Source: Hymenobacter edaphi
GTDB taxonomy: Bacteria > Bacteroidota > Bacteroidia > Cytophagales > Hymenobacteraceae
Direction of reading: 5' to 3'
NCBI RefSeq assembly: GCF_003258365.1
Contig: NZ_QHKM01000001.1
Coordinates: forward strand, 1,178,001 to 1,242,000
DNA: 64,000 nucleotides
In this document: positions 25,850 to 33,504 of the stretch, in pieces
Layout: the number at the start of each line of letters is the position of its first letter
How positions within the stretch are numbered: position 1 is the first letter of the stretch
Translations under genes and position numbers: made by a program
The notes under the pieces: model-generated
What the model was told of the DNA's origin: nothing
The model's input: the letters and a program-made list of their open reading frames with translations, nothing else
Databases searched by the model: none

Positions 25850-26218
25850 ATGCCCACTCCGCCCATCCACCTCGACCGGCACACCGGCCACCTGCATTTC
25901 AGCGCCGGCGTCATCACCGACACCACGACCCCGGCCGAGCTGCCCCGGCTGTTACCCACGGCCACCATCACGCCCTACGATATGGACAACGGCTGGCAGC
26001 AGTACCACGTGCGGCTGGAACAGGATGCATGGCGAGTCAATCTGGTATTGTGGCTGGTCGGCCGTTATTTCGTGCAGTGGCAGTTGGCCTACTACCCCGC
26101 CGAGACCCGCGCCAGAACCTGGGACGACTGGAACGAGGCCGCCGATCGGCGGCAGGCCCAGGAGTTTCAGCAGTGGCTCGACGCGCAGCTGGGGGCCGAC
26201 CAGCGGCAGTTCGACTGA
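25850..26218 (+). CDS. Hypothetical protein, probably truncated by an in-frame TGA
   Basis: This is a 122-residue protein starting MPTPPIHLDRHTGHLHFSAG; an ATG at 25832 is possible. It has a TATITPYDMDNGWQQYHVR region and tryptophan-rich LAYYPAETRARTWDDWNEA. The frame stops at TGA 26216-26218, but the same frame stays open for 30 more codons and reads GEVWVGYAARSGGSSIGVRY, which resembles the conserved C-terminal end (W-G-x-V...SSIxVxY) of a known uncharacterised family. A TGG-to-TGA change would explain this. The family is unnamed to me. A lineage repeat lies just upstream at about 25727-25770. Confidence 0.6.
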   Translation: MPTPPIHLDRHTGHLHFSAGVITDTTTPAELPRLLPTATITPYDMDNGWQQYHVRLEQDAWRVNLVLWLVGRYFVQWQLAYYPAETRARTWDDWNEAADRRQAQEFQQWLDAQLGADQRQFD

Positions 26219-26291
26219 GGTGAGGTGTGGGTGGGCTACGCCGCGCGCAGCGGCGGCAGCAGCATCGGGGTGCGCTACGGCGGCCCCGCGC

Positions 26292-26951
26292 CTACTCCCC
26301 GGCCCGCTTAAAGACGTCTGCCAGGGTATCGACCTGCACGCCCACTTCCTCGTCGAAGCTGGCGTTGATCATGGCCCGGGCCACCGTGCGGCCGTGGACG
26401 GGCCGGTACCTGCGCAGCAGCGGCAGCTGCCCCAGCAGCGCCGCCGCGCCGATGGCCAGCTTTTCCAGCCCCCGGGAATTTTCGCGCGGCCCGGCCAGCA
26501 CGCCCGGCTGCAGAATGCGCGTGCGGGCGAAGGCCAGCGTTTGCACGTCGCGCTCCAGCTCGCCCTTCATGCGGTTGTAGAAGATGGCGGAGTCCTTGTC
26601 GGCTCCGGCGGCCGATACCAGCACGTAGGTATCGGTGCCGTTGCGGGCCGCGTGTTCGGCCGTTTGCAGCTGGTAGGTGTGGTCGACGCGGTACTGGGCT
26701 TCCTTGCTGCCGGCCTGCTTGAGCGTGGTGCCCAGGGCGGAAAACAGCACGTCCCCCTGCAGCAGCTCCTGCCACTCGCTGGGCTTGTCGAAGTCGACGA
26801 TGTGCTCTTCGAGCTTGGCGGGGTTGTGGTAGCCGGTGGGGCGGCGGGTAAACACTTTCACGCGCTCAAAGCGCGCGTCCGTCAGCAGCTGGCGCAGCAG
26901 GTATTCGCCCACCAGGCCCGTGGCACCGATTACGAGGGCCGTCTTTTTCAT
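26292..26951 (-). CDS. NAD(P)-binding oxidoreductase, HTATIP2/NmrA-like
   Basis: The 219-residue protein begins MKKTALVIGATGLVGEYLLR with the Rossmann glycine loop GATGLVG. It continues with LFSALGTTLKQAGS and VDHTYQLQTAEHAARNG, as in the atypical short-chain dehydrogenases related to HTATIP2. YVLVSAAGADKDSAIFYNRMKGELE supplies the usual S...YxxxK triad (Y-N-R-M-K). The substrate is unknown. It is followed upstream by a MarR gene on the same strand, 75 bp away, which may regulate it. Confidence 0.88.
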   Translation of the reverse strand: MKKTALVIGATGLVGEYLLRQLLTDARFERVKVFTRRPTGYHNPAKLEEHIVDFDKPSEWQELLQGDVLFSALGTTLKQAGSKEAQYRVDHTYQLQTAEHAARNGTDTYVLVSAAGADKDSAIFYNRMKGELERDVQTLAFARTRILQPGVLAGPRENSRGLEKLAIGAAALLGQLPLLRRYRPVHGRTVARAMINASFDEEVGVQVDTLADVFKRAGE

Positions 26952-27026
26952 GCGGGTACAGTCAGGTTCAACAGCCGGCGGCAGGTCGCGCCGGTATGGA
27001 AGTGTACTGTCGAGCCGCGCCGCGGG

Positions 27027-27713
27027 TTACTGCTCCGGCGCGGCTGCGGCGCGGAGCGGCTCCCACTGCTGCAGCAGCTCCGCGAAGCTCTCGGGGCGTG
27101 GGGCGAGGAAAATGGGCAGGTGAAACCGGTCGAGGCGCTGCAGCAGGTACAGCAGTTGCTGGCGCTCTTCCGCGTTCAGGTCGCCGGCCACCAGCTGCGA
27201 GGCCTGCGTCATGCGGCCCACCACCTGCCGCAGCACCGCGTGGCCCTCCGGCGTCACGCTGAGCTGCTTGCGGCGGCGGTCGGTGGCGTGGGCCTGCTCG
27301 GCAATGAGGCCGTTGGCCAGCAGGCGCTTGATGACCTCGGTGCCCGAGGCTTTTTCGTGCACGTTGCGGGTAATCAGCTCGGTTTTGCTCAGCGGCTGGG
27401 CGCGGTAAAGGCTGGCCAGGTAGGCAAAGTCGTCGATGGTGAGCAGCGGCGTGCCGGCCAGGGCCAGGCGGCTGTACACGCGGGCGTAGCGGTTCATAAA
27501 CACCACCAGCTTGCTGATCTGCACCTCCACGGTTTCGTGCGAGCGGTGCATCTCGTCGGGGTGGGGCTCGTGGGCGGCGGGCGTCAGCACGGCCTGGGCG
27601 TGCAGCCACGCGGCAAAGCGCGCCAGCTTGTTGGACGTGCTGTGGCTGCCCTGCTGGTGCTGCTCATAGGCTTCGACCTGGTCGAGCAACTGCTTCAGCA
27701 ACGAGTAATCCAT
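27027..27713 (-). CDS. MarR family transcriptional regulator
   Basis: The 228-residue protein has a winged-helix core: LTIDDFAYLASLYRAQPLSK, then TELITRNVHEKASGTEVIKR as recognition helix, and the wing HATDRRRKQLSVTPEGHAVL, the DxR motif of MarR proteins. It is longer than usual (about 150), with extra N-terminal helices (residues 1-75) and a C-terminal extension rich in Leu, Gln and Pro. It is probably a dimeric repressor. The ATG at 27713 is the first sensible start; the longer frame includes GC-rich intergenic sequence. Its likely target is itself or the adjacent reductase genes. Confidence 0.9.
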   Translation of the reverse strand: MDYSLLKQLLDQVEAYEQHQQGSHSTSNKLARFAAWLHAQAVLTPAAHEPHPDEMHRSHETVEVQISKLVVFMNRYARVYSRLALAGTPLLTIDDFAYLASLYRAQPLSKTELITRNVHEKASGTEVIKRLLANGLIAEQAHATDRRRKQLSVTPEGHAVLRQVVGRMTQASQLVAGDLNAEERQQLLYLLQRLDRFHLPIFLAPRPESFAELLQQWEPLRAAAAPEQ

Positions 27714-27897
27714 GGCGGACGAGGTAAGCGAAACCACCGCCCGGCAAGGCGGGCGGCGGCAAAGAGAAAAGGAGCGCGGGTGCCAGGGCCGCAGCCCAGC
27801 TCCGTTAAGCTGAAGCGTACGGGCACGAAGCGGCCGCGTTTGCATTCGGGCAACAAATATTCCGCGCGGTCGATGGAGTAAGCGACGCCGGCGCCGG

Positions 27898-28872
27898 TCA
27901 GCGGTTTACGCGCAGCACGATTTTGCCGATGTGGGCGCTGCTTTCCATCAGCCGATGCGCTAATTCGGCTTCGTGAAGGGCAAACTTACGGAATAGCACT
28001 GGCTTGAACTGCTTGTTGACCAGCAGCGGCCACACGTGGCGCTCCACTTCGGCCGCCAGCGCGGCCTTGAAGTCGGCCGAGCGCGGGCGCAGGGTGCTGC
28101 CGCTGATGGTGAGGCGGCGGCGCATTACCTCCAGGGCGCTGAATTCGGCCTGGGCGCCCTTCATGGCGTTGATGAACACCAGCCGGCCGTCGTCGCGCAG
28201 CAGGCGCAGGTTTTTGGCCGTGTAGTCGCCCCCGATCATGTCGAGCACCACGTCGACGCCCCGGGCCCGCAGTTCGGCCTCGAAGTCCTCGCGGTGGTAG
28301 TTGAAGCAGCGGGTGGCGCCCAGCGCCTCGCAGGCGCGGCATTTTTCGTCGGAGCCGGCCGTGGCGTACACCTCCGCGCCCAGCAGCCGGGCCAGCTGAA
28401 TGGCCGTCACGCCGATGCCGCTGCTGCCCCCGTGCACCAGCAGCGTCTCGCCGGGCTGCAAAGCGCCGCGCTGAAACACGTTGTGCCACACCGTCAGCAC
28501 GGTTTCGGGCAGGGCGGCGGCTTCCGTCATGCGCCAGCCGGCGGGCACTGGCAGGCAGTGCCGGGCATCCACCACGGCGTAGTCGGCGTAGCCGCCGGCC
28601 GCGAGCAGGGCGCACACTTCGTCGCCCACCCGCCAGCGCGTCACGCCCGTCCCGAGCGCGGCCACCACGCCGGCTATTTCCAGGCCCGGCACGGTGCCCG
28701 TCACCTCGCCCGCGCCGCCATACTTGCCCTGGCGCAGCAGCACGTCGGGGCGGTTGACGCCCGCGGCCAGCACCTGCACCAGCACCTGGCCGGGGGCGGG
28801 CTGCGGGGCGTCGAGGTGCTGGAGCTGCAGAACTTCGGGGCCGCCGGGGCGGCTGATGACAATGGCGTGCAT
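27898..28872 (-). CDS. NAD(P)H-quinone oxidoreductase, PIG3/zeta-crystallin-like
   Basis: This 324-residue MDR-family enzyme begins MHAIVISRPGGPEVLQLQH. It has the N-terminal GroES-like domain with GVNRPDVLLRQG and VPGLEIAGVV, and the Rossmann domain with LLVHGGSSGIGVTAIQLARL and ATAGSDEKCRACEALGA. No catalytic or structural zinc ligands are seen, as expected for the zinc-free quinone reductase branch (PIG3, TP53I3). It would reduce quinones with NADPH. The ATG at 28872 fits the family start. The adjacent MarR regulator on the same strand could control it. Confidence 0.93.
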   Translation of the reverse strand: MHAIVISRPGGPEVLQLQHLDAPQPAPGQVLVQVLAAGVNRPDVLLRQGKYGGAGEVTGTVPGLEIAGVVAALGTGVTRWRVGDEVCALLAAGGYADYAVVDARHCLPVPAGWRMTEAAALPETVLTVWHNVFQRGALQPGETLLVHGGSSGIGVTAIQLARLLGAEVYATAGSDEKCRACEALGATRCFNYHREDFEAELRARGVDVVLDMIGGDYTAKNLRLLRDDGRLVFINAMKGAQAEFSALEVMRRRLTISGSTLRPRSADFKAALAAEVERHVWPLLVNKQFKPVLFRKFALHEAELAHRLMESSAHIGKIVLRVNR

Positions 28873-29036
28873 GCTAGGTAGGTTAGTGGAGGAGGGCGTA
28901 GCCAGGCCGGGGATAAGGCTTGGCCTCGCAATAGAACGATTCTGCGCCCTCCGCGCAAGCTTCTGCGTCTTCTGCGGGCTAATTCCGTTGCCGCCGGCCG
29001 CGTCACCTTTCCCCGGCTTTTCCGTTCTTGGCACTG

Positions 29037-29549
29037 ATGAAAGCTCCCGCCATCTTCCCCACCCTGCTCGACGCCACCCGCGCCCTGGGCTTGCGCGCCT
29101 GGCAAACCGGCCCGCTGTTCCGCAAGGCCTTCCGCTCGGCGGCCGAATCGGTGCAGGAAGTGCTGCGGGCCGAAGTGCAGAAGGGCAATGCTAAGGTGGT
29201 GGCCGACTTCCTGACCGACAAGGCCGCCCCGGCCGTGAAATCCCTGCTGCTGGAGCGCATGACCCTCCGGCTGCTGGCCCGCCTGGGGCTGCGCGGCGCG
29301 CTGGCCTCCAACGTGGTCGGCTGGATTCTGCCCTTCGTAGTGGAGAAAATCGTGCGGGCCGTGCTCAAAACCGACATGGCGGCCAGGATGCAGCAGCACC
29401 CCACCGTGACGAACGTGCGCCAGACCCTGGACGAGCTGACAACCCGCCTGCGCCGGGCCGTCCTGCCCGATTTCGGCTCGCGGGCCGAGGTGCTGGAGCA
29501 CGACCTGCCCGAGCTGCCGGCCGCCGCCCCAACCGCCGAAGCTCCGTAG
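29037..29549 (+). CDS. Hypothetical helical protein
   Basis: The 170-residue protein starts MKAPAIFPTLLDATRALGLR. It is mostly helical, with a hydrophobic stretch LASNVVGWILPFVVEKIV (about residues 97-115) that could sit in or on the membrane, and an acidic end with Pro/Ala. I do not recognise the family. The ATG at 29037 is preferred over a TTG three codons earlier. It starts 165 bp from the divergent quinone reductase gene, in a region with a dispersed repeat (about 28940-28982). The next gene follows 43 bp after on the same strand. Confidence 0.65.
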   Translation: MKAPAIFPTLLDATRALGLRAWQTGPLFRKAFRSAAESVQEVLRAEVQKGNAKVVADFLTDKAAPAVKSLLLERMTLRLLARLGLRGALASNVVGWILPFVVEKIVRAVLKTDMAARMQQHPTVTNVRQTLDELTTRLRRAVLPDFGSRAEVLEHDLPELPAAAPTAEAP

Positions 29550-29591
29550 CGTAGAAAGCTCGTCCGTCCTTCCCCGCCGCTTCCTCGCCCC

Positions 29592-30080
29592 ATGCGCCCC
29601 GACCACCTCGCGCTCTGGCAGAAAATCGAGGCCTTCGAGCTCGACGACCCGCACGCGGCCCTGACGTTTACCGACCGCCTGGCCCGCGAAAACGGCTGGC
29701 CGCTGCACTTCAGCCTGCGCGCCGTGCACGAGTACAAGCGCTTTATGCTGCTGCTGTGCGTGGCCGAGCACCCGCTCACGCCCTCCGACCAGGTCGACCA
29801 GGTGTGGCACCTGCACCTGCTCTACACCCGCTCCTACTGGGACGATTTCTGCCAGGGCACGCTGGGCCGCGCTATTCACCACGGCCCTACCCGCGGCGGC
29901 GCCCGGCAGCAGGAGCAGTTCACCGACTGGTACGCCCGCACCCGGGAGCTGTATGCCCACACCTTCGGCCACGCGCCGCCCGCCGACCTCTGGCCCGACA
30001 GCGCCACGCGCTTCGGCGACATCAACTTCCGGCGCGTCAACCTCGGCCGCTACTGGCTGCTGCCCAAATTCCGCTTCTGA
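29592..30080 (+). CDS. DUF1399-like (glycine-rich-domain type) protein
   Basis: This 162-residue protein contains LRAVHEYKRFMLLLCVAEHP and the hallmark DQVDQVWHLHLLYTRSYW, followed by CQGTLGRAIHHGPTRGG. This is the conserved core of the DUF1399/glycine-rich-domain-containing family, with histidines that may bind metal. The family is found in plants and bacteria and is functionally obscure. Its stop codon shares one base with the next gene's ATG (30080), so the two are translationally coupled. It is a soluble, probably cytosolic, protein. Confidence 0.85.
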   Translation: MRPDHLALWQKIEAFELDDPHAALTFTDRLARENGWPLHFSLRAVHEYKRFMLLLCVAEHPLTPSDQVDQVWHLHLLYTRSYWDDFCQGTLGRAIHHGPTRGGARQQEQFTDWYARTRELYAHTFGHAPPADLWPDSATRFGDINFRRVNLGRYWLLPKFRF

Positions 30081-30862
30081 TGCAGCTGCTCCGCTTCTCG
30101 CCCGCGGAAGTGCTACTTCTGCAGCGCACCACCTGGCCCCCCGTGCGCCGCATGCTGCGCCTCACCTTCGCCGACCTGATCCTACGGGATGTGTTGCGGC
30201 TGGAAAACCGTCCCTTCCAGACCTCGCCCCATGCCCCGCTCGCGCCCTGCTACTACGTGCGCCTCGGCAACGCAGCGCCTACTTACCAGCCCCGCCCTCA
30301 CGAGCAGCTATTGTTGCAAGTGCTGCCAACAGGCCGACAAATGATGCTGCTCCGTCACTACGTAGGTGTGCTGCTGGAAAGTATGCCCGAGCCGCACCGC
30401 TTCTGCTTGGTAGTGGCCGAGACTCTAGGGTTACAAGGCAGCATCCTGCGCAATGGTTGGTACAAGTTTTTCCAGTCGTTTGCCTTGACTCACGACGGAA
30501 GCGTATTGCGCATCACCCTGCGGCAGGAAACGGATGCGCTTATCACCCAGATGGCCCACGAGGTGCCAGCAGTAGCCACCGTGTTGCCGCTTTTGTATGG
30601 CAACGCGCTGCTGGTCGGAGTAGAACCGCCTTTGGCGCTGCGCCTGTTTGATCAGGAATTCTTGCGGGCCTTACGCGCCAATCGTGCAGGGAGCGACTGG
30701 GGCGCCGACGTAAGCGGCTCCGATGCGGACGGCGGGGACGCAGACTTTGGCGGCGGGCACTCCGGCGGCGGCGGGGCCAGCGCCGACTTCGGGGACGACA
30801 GCGGCTGCTCCTCGGGCTGCAGCAGCAGCGGCTGCGGGGGCTGCGGCGGAGGCGGCGACTAA
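30080..30862 (+). CDS. Unknown protein with a Gly/Ser/Cys-rich C-terminal tail (TIGR04222-like)
   Basis: The 260-residue protein begins MQLLRFSPAEVLLLQRTTWP and has a mixed helical body, then a low-complexity tail of about 55 residues made of Gly, Ser, Asp and Cys, ending SGCSSGCSSSGCGGCGGGGD. Such tails end TIGR04222-type proteins, which usually neighbour DUF1399-like genes, as here. No membrane helices as long as in classic members are obvious, so it may be a soluble variant. Its start overlaps the previous stop (TGATG). A role in a surface or metal-binding complex with its partner is only an inference. No T-run terminator is seen on this strand. Confidence 0.65.
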   Translation: MQLLRFSPAEVLLLQRTTWPPVRRMLRLTFADLILRDVLRLENRPFQTSPHAPLAPCYYVRLGNAAPTYQPRPHEQLLLQVLPTGRQMMLLRHYVGVLLESMPEPHRFCLVVAETLGLQGSILRNGWYKFFQSFALTHDGSVLRITLRQETDALITQMAHEVPAVATVLPLLYGNALLVGVEPPLALRLFDQEFLRALRANRAGSDWGADVSGSDADGGDADFGGGHSGGGGASADFGDDSGCSSGCSSSGCGGCGGGGD

Positions 30863-30872
30863 CACCTAAACG

Positions 30873-30907
30873 AAAAAGCCCGGCCACCCAAACGGGTTGA
30901 CCGGGCT
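30873..30907 (-). terminator. Second glnA terminator
   Basis: On the - strand the stem 30907-30901 pairs with 30883-30877 and is followed by five T (30877-30873). It is the distal one of a tandem pair. Confidence 0.75.
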
Positions 30908-30940
30908 CTAGCCGTCGGCAGCGAAAACCGACTAAAAATG

Positions 30941-30982
30941 AAAAAACCCGCCGGCTCCCGCACTTGCTGCGGGGCCAACGGG
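30941..30982 (-). terminator. First glnA terminator
   Basis: On the - strand 30982-30968 pairs with 30962-30947 with small mismatches and a 5-nt loop, followed by six T (30946-30941), 63 bp beyond the glnA stop codon. Confidence 0.85.
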
Positions 30983-31045
30983 CTTAGTGGCGAACCGGTC
31001 GAACTGCATTCCCACCCGAATTCGAACCGGTTGCACCGGCGGCTG

Positions 31046-33232
31046 CTAATGCAAGAAGAGCAGCTCGCGGTATTTTACCAGCGGCCAATCTTCATCGGCC
31101 ACCAGAAGTTCCAATTTGTCAACCTGCCGACGAATAACGTCGAACAGCGGACGAATAGTTGCGCCGTAGACCAGGGCCCGCTCGCGCGTATCCTCCAGCT
31201 TGTTGGCTTTTTTCCGTTCGTCAATCATCTCCCCCACCGTGTTTTTGATGGTGGCGATGCGCCGCGAAATTTCCTTGATGGAGTCCACCGTTACCTGCGA
31301 GTACTCGTCATCGAGGCCCAGTTCGCGCAAGCCGCGCACGTTTTGCACGAGCTTGTTCTGGTAGGCTACCGCGGTCGGAATAATGTGGTTTACGGCCAAA
31401 TCCCCCATCACGCGGCTCTCGATCTGCACCCGCTTGATGTAATCCTCGAGGAGGATTTCGTGGCGGGCGTGCAGTTCAACGTGCGAATATATACCCAAAC
31501 GCTCGAATAACTGCGAAGAGGCGTCCGTCACGAAGGCGTCGAGGGCCGGCGGCGTGGTCGGCACGTTCGACAAACCGCGGCTGGCGGCCTCGTCCTTCCA
31601 CTCGTCGCTGTAGCCGTTGCCCTCGAAGCGGATGGCTTTCGAGTCAATCACGTACTGGCGTAGCACGTCGATAATGGCCATTTCCTTTTTGCGGCCGGTC
31701 TCGATCAGCGCGTCCACTTCCTTGCGGAACACGTCCAGCTGGTCGGCCACGATGGCGTTGAGCACGGTCATGGCCGAGGAGCAGTTGGCCGACGAGCCCA
31801 CGGCGCGGAACTCGAACTTGTTGCCGGTGAAGGCGAAGGGCGAGGTGCGGTTGCGGTCGGTGTTGTCGAGCAGGATGGGCGGAATCTTGTCGATGCCCAG
31901 CTTCAGGTACAGGTTGTCGCCCTTGTCGAGCGGCAGCTTGGCGTTGCGCTCCAGCTCGTCGAGCACTTCCGACAGCTGCTTGCCCACGAACACCGACATG
32001 ATGGCCGGCGGCGCTTCGTTGGCGCCGAGGCGGTGGTCATTGGAGGCCGAGGCAATGCTGGCGCGCAGCAAATCGGCGTGCTGGTGCACCGCCTTCACCG
32101 TGTTGATGAAGAAGGTGAGGAACTGCAGGTTTTCCTTGGGCTTGCGGCCGGGCGAGAACAGGTTCACGCCGGTGTCGGTGCTCATTGCCCAGTTGTTGTG
32201 CTTGCCCGAGCCGTTGACGCCCGCGAAAGGCTTCTCGTGCAGCAGCACTTTCAGGTCGTGCTTGTCGGCCACCTTGTCCATGACGTCCATCAGGAGCTGG
32301 TTGTGGTCGATGGCCAGGTTGGCGTCCTCGAAGGTGGGGGCGCACTCGAACTGGTGCGGGGCCACTTCGTTGTGGCGGGTGCGCAGCGGAATACCCAGCT
32401 TGTTGCATTCCTCCTCAAACTCCAGCATGAAGGCGTGGAAGCGGGGCGGAATCGAGCCGAAGTAGTGGTCTTCGAGCTGCTGGCCCTTGGCCGGGGCGTG
32501 GCCGAACAGCGTGCGGCCGGTCATCAGCAAATCGGGCCGGGCCGAGTACAGCGCCTTGTCGACCAGGAAGTACTCCTGCTCAATACCCAGCGTGGTGTTC
32601 ACGCGCTGCACGTCCTTGTCGAAGTACTGGCAGATGGGCAGGGCGGCGCGCTCCAGGGCGGCCAGCGACTTCAGCAGCGGGGCTTTGTAGTCGAGGGCCT
32701 CGCCGGTGTAGGCCACGAAGATGGTCGGAATGCACAGCGTTTTGGCGCCGGCCGTTTCCAGGATGAAGGCGGGGGAAGTCGGGTCCCAGGCGGTGTAGCC
32801 GCGGGCCTCGAAGGTGTTACGGATGCCGCCGTTGGGGAACGACGAGGCATCGGGCTCCTGCTGCACCAGCGCCGAACCTTTAAAGTTCTCGATGGGGCGG
32901 CCGTCGGAGTTCAAATCAAAAAACGAGTCGTGCTTTTCGGCGGTGGCGCCCGTCAGCGGCTGGAACCAGTGCGTGTAGTGCGTGGCGCCCTTGCTCATGG
33001 CCCAGGTTTTCATGGCCCCGGCCACGGCGTCGGCGACCGAGCGCTCCACCGGCTGGCCCTGCTTGATGGCCGCCTGCAGCTTCTTGAAATAGTCGCCCGA
33101 CATGGTGGCGCGCATGGCCTCCAGGTTGAACACGTTGCGACCAAAGGATTCCGAACGACGTTCGGACGAAGTGACCGGCACCGGCTTACGCTGGTCGACC
33201 AAATTCAAAGCACGAAAACGGAGGGTTGCCAC
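31046..33232 (-). CDS. glnA: Glutamine synthetase type III
   Basis: This 728-residue enzyme makes glutamine from glutamate, ammonia and ATP. Type III features are the length of about 730, the GSIII N-terminal region (RSESFGRNVFNLEAMRA), the catalytic blocks LGIEQEYFLVD, RHNEVAPHQFECAPTFE, GVNGSGKHNNWAMSTDTG, and RTSPFAFTGNKFEFRAVGSS. It starts at GTG 33232 (MATLRFRALNLVDQ), since the strong TACCTTTG box at 33286-33279 would leave the longer frame's ATG outside the transcript. Regulation is probably by nitrogen, but no specific site is seen. Two terminators follow. Confidence 0.97.
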   Translation of the reverse strand: MATLRFRALNLVDQRKPVPVTSSERRSESFGRNVFNLEAMRATMSGDYFKKLQAAIKQGQPVERSVADAVAGAMKTWAMSKGATHYTHWFQPLTGATAEKHDSFFDLNSDGRPIENFKGSALVQQEPDASSFPNGGIRNTFEARGYTAWDPTSPAFILETAGAKTLCIPTIFVAYTGEALDYKAPLLKSLAALERAALPICQYFDKDVQRVNTTLGIEQEYFLVDKALYSARPDLLMTGRTLFGHAPAKGQQLEDHYFGSIPPRFHAFMLEFEEECNKLGIPLRTRHNEVAPHQFECAPTFEDANLAIDHNQLLMDVMDKVADKHDLKVLLHEKPFAGVNGSGKHNNWAMSTDTGVNLFSPGRKPKENLQFLTFFINTVKAVHQHADLLRASIASASNDHRLGANEAPPAIMSVFVGKQLSEVLDELERNAKLPLDKGDNLYLKLGIDKIPPILLDNTDRNRTSPFAFTGNKFEFRAVGSSANCSSAMTVLNAIVADQLDVFRKEVDALIETGRKKEMAIIDVLRQYVIDSKAIRFEGNGYSDEWKDEAASRGLSNVPTTPPALDAFVTDASSQLFERLGIYSHVELHARHEILLEDYIKRVQIESRVMGDLAVNHIIPTAVAYQNKLVQNVRGLRELGLDDEYSQVTVDSIKEISRRIATIKNTVGEMIDERKKANKLEDTRERALVYGATIRPLFDVIRRQVDKLELLVADEDWPLVKYRELLFLH

Positions 33233-33278
33233 GAAATGGGGAAAGGTTAGAAAAGCGGGGAAATGCTTTTGATAGGGC

Positions 33279-33286
33279 CAAAGGTA
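33279..33286 (-). promoter_or_regulatory. Putative -7 promoter box (TACCTTTG) of glnA
   Basis: An exact consensus on the - strand, with TTG about 20 bp upstream. It sets the transcript start at about 33271, which excludes an ATG at 33358 and supports the GTG start at 33232. Confidence 0.7.
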
Positions 33287-33478
33287 GAAGCGAAACTTAT
33301 TTTTCACAAGTACCCCCTGTTTTTTTAGGGCCTTTTTCGACGAAGCAAACGTTTTCATCGACCATACCCCCTAAAATAATTACCACTCCGGCGGCCGAAC
33401 CGCCTGAAAACCCGCCGACCAACCGCCCGCTACCAGCCGCGCCGAGCGGGGCGTATTCGGCGGCACGGGCGCGGCCGT

Positions 33479-33486
33479 TACCTTTG
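33479..33486 (+). promoter_or_regulatory. Putative -7 promoter box (TACCTTTG) of the sulfatase gene
   Basis: An exact TAnnTTTG, 18 bp before the GTG start at 33505. It faces away from the glnA promoter across the divergent region. Confidence 0.7.
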
Positions 33487-33504
33487 CGGCTTCGCACTCC
33501 GCCC

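Noticed and set aside
30989-31040. TTCGAA-containing sequence like a tRNA T-loop near the glnA end
   Set aside because: No clover-leaf, anticodon arm or acceptor stem can be drawn around it on either strand; the region is explained by the glnA terminators.
33226-33504. Longer N terminus for the sulfatase
   Set aside because: The -7 box at 33479-33486 lies inside that extension, and the first hydrophobic helix begins right after the GTG at 33505.
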